From assembly GCF_040719375.1 (NCBI RefSeq), contig NZ_JBFDTP010000001.1, positions 1,302,001 to 1,366,000 of the forward strand: a stretch of DNA of 64,000 bases. The letters run 5' to 3'. Each line of letters begins with the position of its first letter. Position 1 is the stretch's first letter. Below, one piece after another: positions 34,506 to 43,492 of this stretch. The DNA comes from Clostridium sp. AN503 (GTDB taxonomy: Bacteria > Bacillota > Clostridia > Lachnospirales > Lachnospiraceae). The notes beneath the pieces are model-generated. The model worked only from the letters and a program-made list of their open reading frames with translations, was not told where the DNA came from and did no database searches. Position numbers and translations under genes: made by a program.

Positions 34506-35864
34506 ATGAAAAGAGGAATTGCGTTATGTATGGCAGTTGTCATGGCAGTGGGGGCAGTGACCGGATGCAGCGGCGGAGGATCTACCGGTAAGGCTGCGGC
34601 GACGGCAAAAGGGGATACAGAAACTACTGCGGCTGCAGAGGTGGATCCGGCGATGTATGAGGTGACGGAGCCGATCACCATCAAGTGGTGGCACGCCCTG
34701 GAGGACCAGTACTCAGATCTGGTGAAGCAGATCGTGGATGACTACAACAATTCCCAGGATCTGATCACAGTAGAAGCGGAGTATATCGGTAACTACACGA
34801 AGCTGAACGAGGCTCTTGTGGCTGCACATGCAGCAGGAACGGATCTGCCGGCGATCACAGCGGCCAACTCTCCTTATGTTGCGGAGTACGGCGCTGGCGG
34901 GCTGACTGAGGACCTGACTCCATACATCCAGGCGAGCGGTTATGATGTTACGGATTTCGGCGACGGTATGATCGCAGCTTCCAGCTACAACGGCAAGCAG
35001 GTATCCCTGCCATTTTTGATCTCCACACAGATCATGTATTACAATAAAGATATGGCAGATGAGATGGGCATCACGATCCCGGAGAAATGGTCCGGAATGG
35101 ACGAGTTTATGGAGAAAGCCACCCAGTACAACGCCGACGGTACCACAAAGGTATATGGAACCATCATGCCGGGCTGGGATCAGTGGTATTATGAGACCTT
35201 CTACTTGAACAATGGCGTAAAGATCATCAATGACGACCAGGTTACCACCGATTTAAGCAGCGAGGCGGCCAATGCAGTGACGGCGAAGATCAAAGACTGG
35301 TGCGACAAGGGCTACACCTACTGGACCGGTACGGCTGATGACGCTTCTTCCATTATGAGACAGCACTTTATCGACGGAGAGGCATTCTCTGTAGTACATA
35401 CCAGCTCCCTGTACACCAACTATGTGAACCAGTGTGATTTTGAGATCGGGATGGCATGGCTGCCGGGCGGCGAGAGCACCAGGGACCAGGAGATCGGCGG
35501 AAGCGTACTGTTGATCCCGTCCAAGAACGACCAGGCCACCAAGAATGCGGCATGGCAGTTCATGCAGTACTTATGCAGCGCGGATGTTAACCTGACCTGG
35601 GCGAGAGGCACCGGTTACATTCCCACAAGAAAATCTGTTCTGACCAGCGAGGAAGGCAAAAAGTTCCTTGAAGATTTCCCGGCATTCCAGGCAATCTTTG
35701 ACAATCTGGACCTGATCAAGCCGAGGATCCAGCACAAGGCATGGTCTCAGCTGGCGAATATCTGGAAGAACAGTATGGCTCAGCTTTTGATGGAAGGCGG
35801 AGATTTAGAGGAAGCCATGCAGATGATGGCGGACGAGATCGACGATGTACTGGGGGATGCCTGA
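34506..35864 (+). CDS. ugpB: UgpB-like ABC substrate-binding lipoprotein
   Basis: This 452-residue solute-binding protein has lipobox VTGC (Cys21) after a short basic N-terminus, a Gly/Ala/Thr linker and the extracellular solute-binding family 1 fold. The reading frame is open 38 codons further upstream, but the chosen start has AAGGGAGA and a proper signal peptide. Features WWHALEDQYSDLVKQIVDDY and IMYYNKDMADEMGI are typical of glycerol-phosphate or related binding proteins, and the operon context next to glpA and glpP supports glycerol-3-phosphate or glycerophosphodiester uptake. Confidence 0.8.
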   Translation: MKRGIALCMAVVMAVGAVTGCSGGGSTGKAAATAKGDTETTAAAEVDPAMYEVTEPITIKWWHALEDQYSDLVKQIVDDYNNSQDLITVEAEYIGNYTKLNEALVAAHAAGTDLPAITAANSPYVAEYGAGGLTEDLTPYIQASGYDVTDFGDGMIAASSYNGKQVSLPFLISTQIMYYNKDMADEMGITIPEKWSGMDEFMEKATQYNADGTTKVYGTIMPGWDQWYYETFYLNNGVKIINDDQVTTDLSSEAANAVTAKIKDWCDKGYTYWTGTADDASSIMRQHFIDGEAFSVVHTSSLYTNYVNQCDFEIGMAWLPGGESTRDQEIGGSVLLIPSKNDQATKNAAWQFMQYLCSADVNLTWARGTGYIPTRKSVLTSEEGKKFLEDFPAFQAIFDNLDLIKPRIQHKAWSQLANIWKNSMAQLLMEGGDLEEAMQMMADEIDDVLGDA

Positions 35865-35903
35865 TTGAGGTCAGGATCCCTGTGAGAAGAATGGAGGCAG
35901 CCT

Positions 35904-36812
35904 ATGAAAACAAAAAAGGGGTTTAATCCGAGAAAGGTATCTGCGTGGAAGGATTTTTCATGCGTGCTGCCGGTTCTCATCTTTCTTTTGATATTTACGT
36001 ATTATCCGATCGCGGAGCTGTTCAGGATCAGCTTTACGGACTGGAACCTGTTAAATGACACCTGGCAGTACGTGGGTTTTAAGAACTGGAAGTGGCTGTT
36101 TGGCGGGTCCGGTACCAAATACCTGTGGAATTCCTTAAAGGTTACCTGCCTGTATTCCGCGGGTGAGCTGACGATCACGCTGGTCGGCGGTATGATCTTT
36201 GCACTGATCTTCAACCGCATGTCCAAAGGTTTCTCAGCCATGAGGGCAATCGTATTTATGCCCAAATATGTGGCGATGTCCTCCGCGGCAGTAGTATTTT
36301 TGTGGATCTTAAATACCGACGGCGGTATTTTGAACTACCTGCTCTCTTTAGTTGGCCTGAACAAGGTAGACTGGCTGGGCAACCGCCATACGGCGCTGAT
36401 CTCCGTGCTGATGCTGACGGGCTGGCGGTGCGTCGGTTATGGCATGATGGTGTACTTGTCTGCAATGATGGGGATATCCACCGACTATTATGAGGCGGCA
36501 TCCTTAGATGGGGCAAATGCAGTGCAGCGGTTCTTCAAGATCACCCTGCCGATGCTTTCGCCCACCACGCTGTTCCTGTTTGTGACTACATTCCTGTCAT
36601 CCATGAAGGTATTCCAGTCCGTTGATATCCTGACACAGGGCGGACCGTACCGTTCGACAGAGGTATTTGTTTACAATATTTACCGCTATGCGATGGTGGA
36701 TTTCCGTATGGACAGGGCTTCCACAGTTGCCATATTCTTCTTCATTATCCTGCTGATCGTAACGATCGCGACCATGAAGATATCTGGCGGCAATGTGACT
36801 TACGATTCATAA
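35904..36812 (+). CDS. ugpA: UgpA-like ABC permease
   Basis: This 302-residue membrane component has six predicted transmembrane helices and the EAA loop EAASLDGANAVQRFFKITLP for ATPase contact. It pairs with the next gene. No ATP-binding subunit is encoded in this operon, so a shared multitask ATPase of the MsmX/UgpC type elsewhere is expected. Confidence 0.82.
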   Translation: MKTKKGFNPRKVSAWKDFSCVLPVLIFLLIFTYYPIAELFRISFTDWNLLNDTWQYVGFKNWKWLFGGSGTKYLWNSLKVTCLYSAGELTITLVGGMIFALIFNRMSKGFSAMRAIVFMPKYVAMSSAAVVFLWILNTDGGILNYLLSLVGLNKVDWLGNRHTALISVLMLTGWRCVGYGMMVYLSAMMGISTDYYEAASLDGANAVQRFFKITLPMLSPTTLFLFVTTFLSSMKVFQSVDILTQGGPYRSTEVFVYNIYRYAMVDFRMDRASTVAIFFFIILLIVTIATMKISGGNVTYDS

Positions 36813-36824
36813 GGGGGAACCGGT

Positions 36825-37706
36825 ATGGGGAAAAAGGGTGCAGCAGACGAGTTTGATGTGAACCAGTCTGCAAGAAGAAAAAAGAGGATGATGGCTGCGG
36901 GACAGACTGTCGTGGCGATCATCGTACTGATCATAATTGTATTCCCGATCTACTGGATGCTGGTTTCTTCCGTGAAATCCCAGGAGGAGATCCTGCTTCC
37001 GGTGCCGACGCTGTGGCCGAAGGAGTTTCACTTCGAGAACTACATAAACGTCTTAAACCGCGGGAACTTTGCAAAATACTACTACAATACCACCGTAATG
37101 ACGGCGGGTATCCTGATCGCCCAGGTAGTGACGGGCGTGTTTGCCGGATATGGTTTTTCCAAGGGCAAATTTAAAGGGCAGGGGTTCTGCTTTATCATCG
37201 TGCTGGGTGCGCTGATGATCCCTCTGCAGGTTACCTTTATCCCGATCTACATTATGATGGCAAACTGGGGGATGTCCGACACCTTTTTGGGACTGATCCT
37301 TCCGGAAGCAGTGTCACCATATTATATCTTCATGCTGCGCCAGACCTTCATGTCTATTGATGACAGTTATATTGAGGCGGCACGCATGGACGGTCTGGGC
37401 CGGATCGGCATTATCACCCGGATCCTGGCGCCCATGTGTAAATCCACGCTGTTCACGGTCACGCTGGTGACCTTCACCAACGGCTGGAACGCATATTTCT
37501 GGCCGAAGATCATCGCCAAGGGCGAGAGCCACCGTGTGCTTACCGTAGGCCTTGCGTATTTGAAAAACACCTTCGCAGGAGCGGAGGCGATGAACAACCA
37601 CGAGATCATGGCAGGTGCTGTGATGGCGGTTGTCCCGGTTATCATTCTGTTCTTCATCTTCCAGAAATACATGCTGACCGGATATTCCAAGGCTGCGATG
37701 AAGTAA
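36825..37706 (+). CDS. ugpE: UgpE-like ABC permease
   Basis: This 293-residue second membrane subunit has six helices and the EAA motif EAARMDGLGRIGIITRILAP. It begins 12 bases after the first permease gene. Its last residues and stop are followed by an inverted repeat TTCCTTTTACT/AGTAAAAGGAA with a possible promoter (TGGTATACT) for glpP inside the loop. Confidence 0.82.
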   Translation: MGKKGAADEFDVNQSARRKKRMMAAGQTVVAIIVLIIIVFPIYWMLVSSVKSQEEILLPVPTLWPKEFHFENYINVLNRGNFAKYYYNTTVMTAGILIAQVVTGVFAGYGFSKGKFKGQGFCFIIVLGALMIPLQVTFIPIYIMMANWGMSDTFLGLILPEAVSPYYIFMLRQTFMSIDDSYIEAARMDGLGRIGIITRILAPMCKSTLFTVTLVTFTNGWNAYFWPKIIAKGESHRVLTVGLAYLKNTFAGAEAMNNHEIMAGAVMAVVPVIILFFIFQKYMLTGYSKAAMK

Positions 37707-37779
37707 AGTTTTCCTTTTACTGGAATTTGTGGTATACTATGAACACTTAGCAGAGTAAAAGGAAGGCAGGAGCGATATA

Positions 37780-38355
37780 ATGGGGGTACGGAGGATAAAG
37801 GGGATAGACCTGGTGGAGGCATCTCCGGTCATAGCTGCGGTTAAGGACGACAGCGGCCTGAAGCGGTGTTTTGATTCAGAATGCCAGGTGGTGTTCATAT
37901 TATATGGCAATATCTGTACGATCGGTGATATCGTGCATGAGATCAAGGTGCATGGAAAGACTGCGATCGTCCATGCTGATCTGGCCGCAGGGCTTTCATC
38001 CAGGGAGATTGCCGTGGATTTTATCAGGCAGAACACCGAAGCGGATGGGATCATCAGCACCAAGCCGATGCTTGTGAAGCGGGCGGTGGAGCTGGACCTG
38101 ATCGGCGTGCAGAGGACTTTTATCATTGACTCCATGGCGATGAGCACTACTAAGAAACAGATCGACACGTTCCGCCCGGATTTGGTGGAGGTGATGCCGG
38201 GGATTATGCCCCGGGTGCTGAAGGAAATCCGGTCCTATACCGACATCCCGATTATTGCAGGGGGATTGATATCTGATAAAAAGGATATCATGGCTGCATT
38301 TTCAGCTGGTGCCGATGCGATCTCTACGACGAAAGAGGATTTGTGGTTTGCATAG
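37780..38355 (+). CDS. glpP: GlpP-type glycerol-3-phosphate-responsive antiterminator
   Basis: The 191-residue protein begins MGVRRIKGIDLVEASPVIAA and has the GlpP pattern VVFILYGNICTIGDIV, KTAIVHADLAAGLSSREIAV, IISTKPMLVKRA and PGIMPRVLKEI. It is a TIM-barrel-like protein that binds glycerol-3-phosphate. In Bacillus it prevents premature termination in glp leaders. Leaders fitting this control are present at 27595, 29400 and 38364. Confidence 0.88.
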   Translation: MGVRRIKGIDLVEASPVIAAVKDDSGLKRCFDSECQVVFILYGNICTIGDIVHEIKVHGKTAIVHADLAAGLSSREIAVDFIRQNTEADGIISTKPMLVKRAVELDLIGVQRTFIIDSMAMSTTKKQIDTFRPDLVEVMPGIMPRVLKEIRSYTDIPIIAGGLISDKKDIMAAFSAGADAISTTKEDLWFA

Positions 38356-38369
38356 GTGAGGCATATAAT
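38341..38369 (+). promoter_or_regulatory. Predicted antiporter promoter
   Basis: TTGTGG (38341-38346) and TATAAT (38364-38369) are 17 bases apart and overlap the end of glpP. The transcript would enter the hairpin leader that follows, showing the hairpin is not just the glpP terminator. Confidence 0.55.
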
Positions 38370-38383
38370 ATTGAATTCCCAAA

Positions 38384-38465
38384 GAGACGAGAGATAAGGG
38401 GAAGCGACGGACGGCATGGCCGGCAGTCGCTTCCCCCTGCTTTTTACCCATTGGAAAATATCAGA
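38384..38465 (+). promoter_or_regulatory. Antiporter leader with terminator hairpin related to the glp leaders
   Basis: GAGACGAGAGATAAGGGGAA leads into a strong stem GGGGAAGCGAC (38398-38408)/GTCGCTTCCCC (38426-38436) followed by TGCTTTTT. The bases after the T-run, CCATTGGAAAATATC, closely match those after the T-run in the glpA leader (29472 onward). It may be another GlpP target or an unrelated leader attenuator. Confidence 0.5.
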
Positions 38466-38511
38466 TACTTCGTCAAGAGGGTTCAAAAATAAATGTAAGG
38501 GGAGGTACACG

Positions 38512-40047
38512 ATGCAGGGATATTTAAACGGTGTGACGGAAGGTACCGGGGTGCTTCTGGTCCTTTCGGTGATTTTATTTGCAGGTTTCATTATGACGAG
38601 GCTTACCAATACCCTGAACCTGCCGAAGGTCAGCGGCTATATCATGGCAGGTATTCTGATCGGTCCCTGCGGTCTGGATCTGATCCCGAAGGATCTGATC
38701 GGACATATGGGATTTGTCAGTGACCTGGCGCTGGCATTCATCGCCTTTGGCGTAGGAAAGTTTTTTAAGAAAGAGGTCATCAAAAAGACAGGACCCAAGA
38801 TTATTGTCATTACCATGTTTGAAGCTTTGATGGCAGGATTCCTGGTGACGGTCTGCGCCCTCGTATTTTTCCATCTGGATCTGGACTTTGCGCTGATCCT
38901 GGGAGCCATTGCCACAGCTACGGCTCCGGCCAGTACGATGATGACCATCAACCAGTATAAGGCTAAGGGCGAGTTCGTAAATGTCCTTCTGCAGATCGTG
39001 GCGCTGGACGACGTAGTCTGCTTAATGGCGTTCTCTATCGTGGCGGCAGTTGCAAGAAGAGATGTTTCCCAGGCATTTTCCATGTCAGAAGTCATGATGC
39101 CCATTGCCTATAACCTGATGGCGCTGGGGTTGGGATTTTTCTGCGGGTATTTCTTGAGCAGGCTTTTGATCCCGGCAAGAAGCAGGGATAACCGTCTCAT
39201 CCTGGCGATCGCCATGCTGCTGGGCATATCAGGCATCTGTGCGGCGCTGGACATCTCCCCGCTTTTGGCGTGTATGATGTTTGGAGCAGCGTATATCAAC
39301 CTGACCAGGGACAAGAAGCTGTATCGTCAGATCAATAACTTTACGCCGCCGGTCATGTCGATCTTCTTTATTGTTTCGGGCATGAATCTGGATCTGGCTG
39401 CTTTAAAAACGGTGGGAGCTATCGGCGTGTCGTATTTTGTGATCCGCATTATCGGAAAGTATCTCGGCACCTATTTGAGCTGCTGGCTGACTGGCATGAG
39501 CAGACCGATCCGCAATTATATGGGACTGGCGTTGATTCCTCAGGCGGGTGTTGCGATCGGTCTGGCTTTTCTGGGACAGAGGCTTCTTCCGCCGGAGAAA
39601 GGCAATCTGCTTTTGACGATCATCCTGTCATCCTCGGTGCTTTATGAGATGGTAGGACCGGTCAGCGCCAAGGCTGCGCTGTTCTTATCTGGCTGCATCA
39701 CAACAGAAAAGATGAAGCAGGTAGAGAATGAGATCGTTCTGGAAAATCAGGGGCTTTTGAAAGAGCCGCTGCCAGGGGAAGAAAATGTGAAAGAAGAAAA
39801 CGGGACAGAAAATGTGCCCTCCCTGTTGGAAGATATGAAAAGGGAAACCAGGTCTGCTTTTGAAAACCAGGACCCGGACCAGCCGGATTCTGCAGGAGCC
39901 CGCCCGAAAAGTGCGCCGACATGGTATGTGGAGAGGGCGGAGGCGTGTTTGTGGATGACGACAGCCATGAGTTGGATGACGCAGACATTGCAGACGTGGA
40001 ATCCCCGCCAATGGTGGAGCTTCTGGATCAGCCGGATGAGGGCTTAG
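38512..40047 (+). CDS. CPA2-type Na+(K+)/H+ antiporter; C-terminal tail probably frameshifted
   Basis: This monovalent cation:proton antiporter has about 12 transmembrane segments, with GAIATATAPASTMMTINQYK near residue 141 and QIVALDDVVCLMAFS near residue 162 carrying the transport aspartates. The start at 38512 has AAGGGGAGG; the frame opens upstream without a good site. The last 35 residues, from about 39943, read TTAMSWMTQTLQTW, unlike a normal tail. A missing G near 39942-39943 would join it to the acidic/basic tail in the next frame ending at 40178, giving 555 residues. Confidence 0.85.
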   Translation: MQGYLNGVTEGTGVLLVLSVILFAGFIMTRLTNTLNLPKVSGYIMAGILIGPCGLDLIPKDLIGHMGFVSDLALAFIAFGVGKFFKKEVIKKTGPKIIVITMFEALMAGFLVTVCALVFFHLDLDFALILGAIATATAPASTMMTINQYKAKGEFVNVLLQIVALDDVVCLMAFSIVAAVARRDVSQAFSMSEVMMPIAYNLMALGLGFFCGYFLSRLLIPARSRDNRLILAIAMLLGISGICAALDISPLLACMMFGAAYINLTRDKKLYRQINNFTPPVMSIFFIVSGMNLDLAALKTVGAIGVSYFVIRIIGKYLGTYLSCWLTGMSRPIRNYMGLALIPQAGVAIGLAFLGQRLLPPEKGNLLLTIILSSSVLYEMVGPVSAKAALFLSGCITTEKMKQVENEIVLENQGLLKEPLPGEENVKEENGTENVPSLLEDMKRETRSAFENQDPDQPDSAGARPKSAPTWYVERAEACLWMTTAMSWMTQTLQTWNPRQWWSFWISRMRA

Positions 40048-40178
40048 ACGGGGAAACTGACGATGGGGAAGATGCCGGGGATGAAGAGAGCGGAGCGGAC
40101 GGCGGGGATAATGCAGGTCAAAGACGGAATGCCCGGAAAAAGAACAAGCGAAAAAAGAAAGCAGGGAAAAAACGCTGA
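39944..40178 (+). other. Out-of-frame coding tail of the antiporter
   Basis: In the frame shifted by one base this stretch reads GVFVDDDSHELDDADIADVE, then an acidic region and a basic end (RKKNKRKKKAGKKR). It has no start or ribosome site of its own. It is best read as the native C-terminal tail of the antiporter after a single-base loss. Confidence 0.65.
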
Positions 40179-40303
40179 TCATCGTTGGCAAAGGTTTGTA
40201 GGATTTTCCACAGTTACGGCTTGCTAATTCCCGGAAAAAGTATTATAGTAATAAAACAGTACAAGATAAAACGTACACGACCAAACACAAGGAGGAAGTT
40301 TAC

Positions 40304-40507
40304 ATGCAGATTAGTAAAGATATGTTGATCGGAGAGCTGATCCAGCAGCATGAGCTGATCGCGCCGATGCTGATGCGCGCAGGGATGCACTGCCTGGGCT
40401 GCCCGTCTGCTCAGGGCGAGAGCCTGGAGGAAGCATGCATGGTTCACGGCATTGACTGTGATAACCTGGTAGCAGGGATCAATGAAGTCCTGGCTATGCA
40501 GAAATAA
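40304..40507 (+). CDS. DUF1858 / hybrid-cluster-associated disulfide redox protein
   Basis: This 67-residue protein has the motif GMHCLGCPSAQGESLEEACM, a CxxC pair in the DUF1858 (TIGR03980-type) small redox family, often near hybrid cluster protein. A strong AAGGAGG ribosome site precedes ATG. It ends before a strong terminator and is apparently a single-gene transcript. Role: thiol redox partner in anaerobes, partner unknown. Confidence 0.85.
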   Translation: MQISKDMLIGELIQQHELIAPMLMRAGMHCLGCPSAQGESLEEACMVHGIDCDNLVAGINEVLAMQK

Positions 40508-40540
40508 TTCTGCCAGACAGGAATGTAGTGATATGTTAAG

Positions 40541-40592
40541 ACAAAGTGCGTAAGTGACTGGAACTAAACCAGACTTACGCACTTTGTTTTTT
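40541..40592 (+). terminator. Rho-independent terminator
   Basis: ACAAAGTGCGTAAGT pairs perfectly with ACTTACGCACTTTGT around a 17-base loop, followed by six T. Confidence 0.92.
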
Positions 40593-40684
40593 GCTGTTTT
40601 TTCAAAATCTGTTTCTACTATATTAACTGTTTCTACTATATTAATAGGAGATCCGGTTTCAGGGCTTAAAACCAATACTGCTTT

Positions 40685-41398
40685 CTATAGAATGCCGAAC
40701 TTTGCAAAAGCTTCTGTTGCAGACATCCCGTTCTCGATTGCCTTTCTGACAGTCTTTTCACCGGCAGCTTTCTCCAGGGCTTTTTTTAGAACGTCTTTAT
40801 GGATCTTGCGTGGAATGATCAGGACTCCGTCAATATCTCCAAATACGATATCCCCATCATGGATGGTAACCTGGCCTATCTCAATGGTACACCGGGAATC
40901 ACATACGCAGGTGCGGATGCTGGAATCCTGCGCCCAGCAGGCTCTGGCAAATACAGGCCAGTTCATGCCCATAACCTGCGGCGTGTCTCTGGTATAGCCA
41001 TCCAGGACGGCGCCGGCTGCACCGCGTGCTTTCGCGGTCGTGGTCAGGAGTTCTCCCCATAATGCGCTGTTGTGTGCTCCGGTGGCAACATAGATCTCAT
41101 GTGGACAAAGCTGGTCCAGAGCTTCTGTCAATAATCCAAACGGCTTCTCAGGTGATTCAAATACGTCGTTTTCCAGCACCGTGCAGGCAAACCCTGCCAG
41201 CTTCAGCCGGTTGTCAGCGGGATCACCATTGTTAACGGCATAACCCGGAGCCATCGCAGCCAGGGGGCGGATCTCTGCGGGAAGAAACTGATGCGGGTAT
41301 CCCATCTGATCCAGGATGTCCCCCACCACAGGAGTATACAGCTTATCCTTCATCAGGGCAAACATTTCTTCATCGCTTTTCCAAATCTCCATTTTCAT
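40685..41398 (-). CDS. RraA-like aldolase/decarboxylase family protein
   Basis: This 237-residue protein belongs to the RraA/HMG-CHA aldolase family: TPVVGDILDQMG at the N-terminus and GELLTTTAKARGAAGAVLDG with the metal-binding GYTRD segment near residue 135. Family members split 4-hydroxy-4-methyl-2-oxoglutarate-type acids or sugar-acid derivatives; others act as RNase E regulators, which is unlikely here. It is the last gene of the hexuronate operon, consistent with a sugar-acid role. Confidence 0.85.
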   Translation of the reverse strand: MKMEIWKSDEEMFALMKDKLYTPVVGDILDQMGYPHQFLPAEIRPLAAMAPGYAVNNGDPADNRLKLAGFACTVLENDVFESPEKPFGLLTEALDQLCPHEIYVATGAHNSALWGELLTTTAKARGAAGAVLDGYTRDTPQVMGMNWPVFARACWAQDSSIRTCVCDSRCTIEIGQVTIHDGDIVFGDIDGVLIIPRKIHKDVLKKALEKAAGEKTVRKAIENGMSATEAFAKFGIL

Positions 41399-41435
41399 TT
41401 ATCCTTTCTCAACAAGGCTTGAATTCCAGGCAAGC

Positions 41436-42836
41436 CTAAATTCCCAGATATTCTTTCACATTGAGGTAACAGATCCGTTCGACCAGCATACCCAGCGTCT
41501 CCATATCACAGGGATACTGCCCGTTTTCCACCCATGTGCCGATCAGGTTGCAGAGGATCCGGCGGAAGTACTCGTGGCGCGGATAGGAGAGGAAGCTCCT
41601 GCTGTCCGTCAGCATACCGATAAACCGACCCAGGAGCCCCTCATTAGCAAGGATGCGCATCTGCTTTTCCATCCCGTCCGCATGGTCCTGGAACCACCAG
41701 GCGGCACCCATCTGGATTTTAGACGGCGTCTGGGAATCCTGGAAATTGCCGGTCATGGTGGAGATGACCATATTGTCAACGTCATTCAGTGAGAACAGGA
41801 TGGTCTTGGGAAGCTGCCTTGTCTTGTCCAGTTCATCCATAAAAGCCGCCAGCTTTAGGGCCAGAGGATGATCGCAGACGGAATCGAAACCGGTAGCTTC
41901 CGCAAGGGTCTCCACCGCGCGCGTGTTGCAGAAGCGCATGGCATTCATATGAAGTTCCATGGCCCAGCCCCGTTTGGCATATTCCCGTCCCAGCCAAAGG
42001 AGCAGTTCGGTCTGGAATCCCTCGGCCTCCGCCGCGGTCAGCGGCTGTCCGTCCAGGGCCTTTTTAACAATCTCCTTTACCTGCTCTTCACCTACAGGCA
42101 AAAATGGGAACGCCTCCATCCCGTGGTCGCTGGCAACACAGCCGGCTCCTGCAAATTCATCCATCCGGATCTTGAGGGCTGTTTTCAATTCCTCCCATCC
42201 GATGATCGGCATCTCCGCCGCAAGGGAAAGGCGGCGGATATATTCGGCCCAGCCGTGGTTTGCAATATCCAGTGCGTTATCCGGGCGGAAGGCCGGCAGG
42301 ATCTTTGTGCTGAGCTTTTCTTCAACGGCGAGCCTCTCATGGTACTTTAGGGTGTCCGCAGGGTCCTCCGTAGTGCACAGCGCATACACATTGGACTGGC
42401 GGATAAAATACTGCGGTGTGTGCTGACCGTCCGACAAGAGCTTTTTTGTCTCCTCCCAGATAGAAGGGGCTGTCCTGGGATTCAGCGTTTCACTGATTCC
42501 GAAGTACCGTTTAAGCTCCAGGTGCGACCAGTGATACAAGGGATTTCCGATGGCAAAGGGCAGGGTTTCGGCGAAGGCCAGAAACTTGTCATAGTCGTCT
42601 GCATTGCCGGTAACGCGTTCTTCCCGGATCCCGTTGGCACGCATGGCGCGCCATTTGTAGTGATCCCCGTAAAGCCATAGTTGGGTGATATTCTCAGCCG
42701 GTTTGTTTTCATAGATCTCCCGGGCGCTCAAGTGGCAGTGGTAGTCGATGATCGGCGCCGGCTCTGCGTACTGGTGGTACAGTGTTTTTGCAGTTTCGTT
42801 ATAGAGCATAAAGTCCTGGTCCATGAACTGCCTCAT
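41436..42836 (-). CDS. uxaC: Glucuronate isomerase
   Basis: UxaC converts D-glucuronate to D-fructuronate (and galacturonate to tagaturonate). The 466-residue protein has the family motifs IIDYHCHLSAREIYENKPAE near residue 30 and the C-terminal SYPRHEYFRRILCNLIGTWV. The start ATG overlaps the stop of the SGNH hydrolase gene (ATGA) and has AAGGAG upstream. Product goes to the SDR reductase and mannonate dehydratase encoded at the head of the same cluster. Confidence 0.93.
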   Translation of the reverse strand: MRQFMDQDFMLYNETAKTLYHQYAEPAPIIDYHCHLSAREIYENKPAENITQLWLYGDHYKWRAMRANGIREERVTGNADDYDKFLAFAETLPFAIGNPLYHWSHLELKRYFGISETLNPRTAPSIWEETKKLLSDGQHTPQYFIRQSNVYALCTTEDPADTLKYHERLAVEEKLSTKILPAFRPDNALDIANHGWAEYIRRLSLAAEMPIIGWEELKTALKIRMDEFAGAGCVASDHGMEAFPFLPVGEEQVKEIVKKALDGQPLTAAEAEGFQTELLLWLGREYAKRGWAMELHMNAMRFCNTRAVETLAEATGFDSVCDHPLALKLAAFMDELDKTRQLPKTILFSLNDVDNMVISTMTGNFQDSQTPSKIQMGAAWWFQDHADGMEKQMRILANEGLLGRFIGMLTDSRSFLSYPRHEYFRRILCNLIGTWVENGQYPCDMETLGMLVERICYLNVKEYLGI

Positions 42837-43480
42837 CCGTTTGGCTCCTTCCCAAAATGATTTCTGATAACTGTTTCCAGCGCGGCTGCCAGTGCAAGGT
42901 GGTCTTCCTTCTCCATGTGGAGCATATCCTTTTTGCTGGGCTGTGCCACCGATGCCGCATTGAAATACAGCCAGTTGTGGTTTGCAGCGTGTTTTTCATA
43001 AAAGGGCGGCAGCTGGCGTGAGACAGAAACCGCATCAGAAGAAAAACCGGTGAATATACTGTTTTCAATCCCTTCCCCCAGCTCGATCGGGCAGACTAAG
43101 AGTACCTTGGGGACCGGGTATTCCGGGCCGTAATCATAGCGCTCTACCAGTTTGCCAAGCTCCGCAGCGCCGTTTGCAATGTCCACAGGCAGGAGATTGA
43201 ACCGGTGCTTCATATCATTGGTTCCCAGCATGATGACCACCAGATCCAGAGGGCGGTGGGCGCGCAGGGCAAAGGCCAGATGCTTCCTGCCGTTTTTGTC
43301 CAGCTCCAGAGTGTCATCCATCATAGTTGTCAGGCCGCCGCAGCCTTCCTCGATCACATAAAATCCCGGTCCCAGGCGCTCCTGCAGGATGCCGGTCCAG
43401 CGGTCTTTCCTTGACCAGCGCCCGCCGGACGGATTGGCCCCAAACGTATTGGAGTCACCAAAGCAAAGAATATTGAACAT
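42833..43480 (-). CDS. SGNH/GDSL hydrolase (putative esterase)
   Basis: This 215-residue hydrolase has CFGDSNTFG with the nucleophile Ser in the GDS block, GCGG block II, MLGTNDMKHRF block III and a C-terminal DxxH-like DMLHMEKEDH. No signal peptide is apparent, so it is likely cytoplasmic. In a hexuronate operon it may remove acetyl or methyl groups from imported uronic-acid derivatives. Confidence 0.85.
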   Translation of the reverse strand: MFNILCFGDSNTFGANPSGGRWSRKDRWTGILQERLGPGFYVIEEGCGGLTTMMDDTLELDKNGRKHLAFALRAHRPLDLVVIMLGTNDMKHRFNLLPVDIANGAAELGKLVERYDYGPEYPVPKVLLVCPIELGEGIENSIFTGFSSDAVSVSRQLPPFYEKHAANHNWLYFNAASVAQPSKKDMLHMEKEDHLALAAALETVIRNHFGKEPNG

Positions 43481-43492
43481 GATTTTTTCTCC

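Noticed and set aside
38384..38465. Known cation riboswitch (sodium, lithium or c-di-AMP) ahead of the antiporter
   Set aside because: The leader is short, shows one stem and T-run only, and shares sequence with the glp leader. No recognised consensus of those classes is seen.
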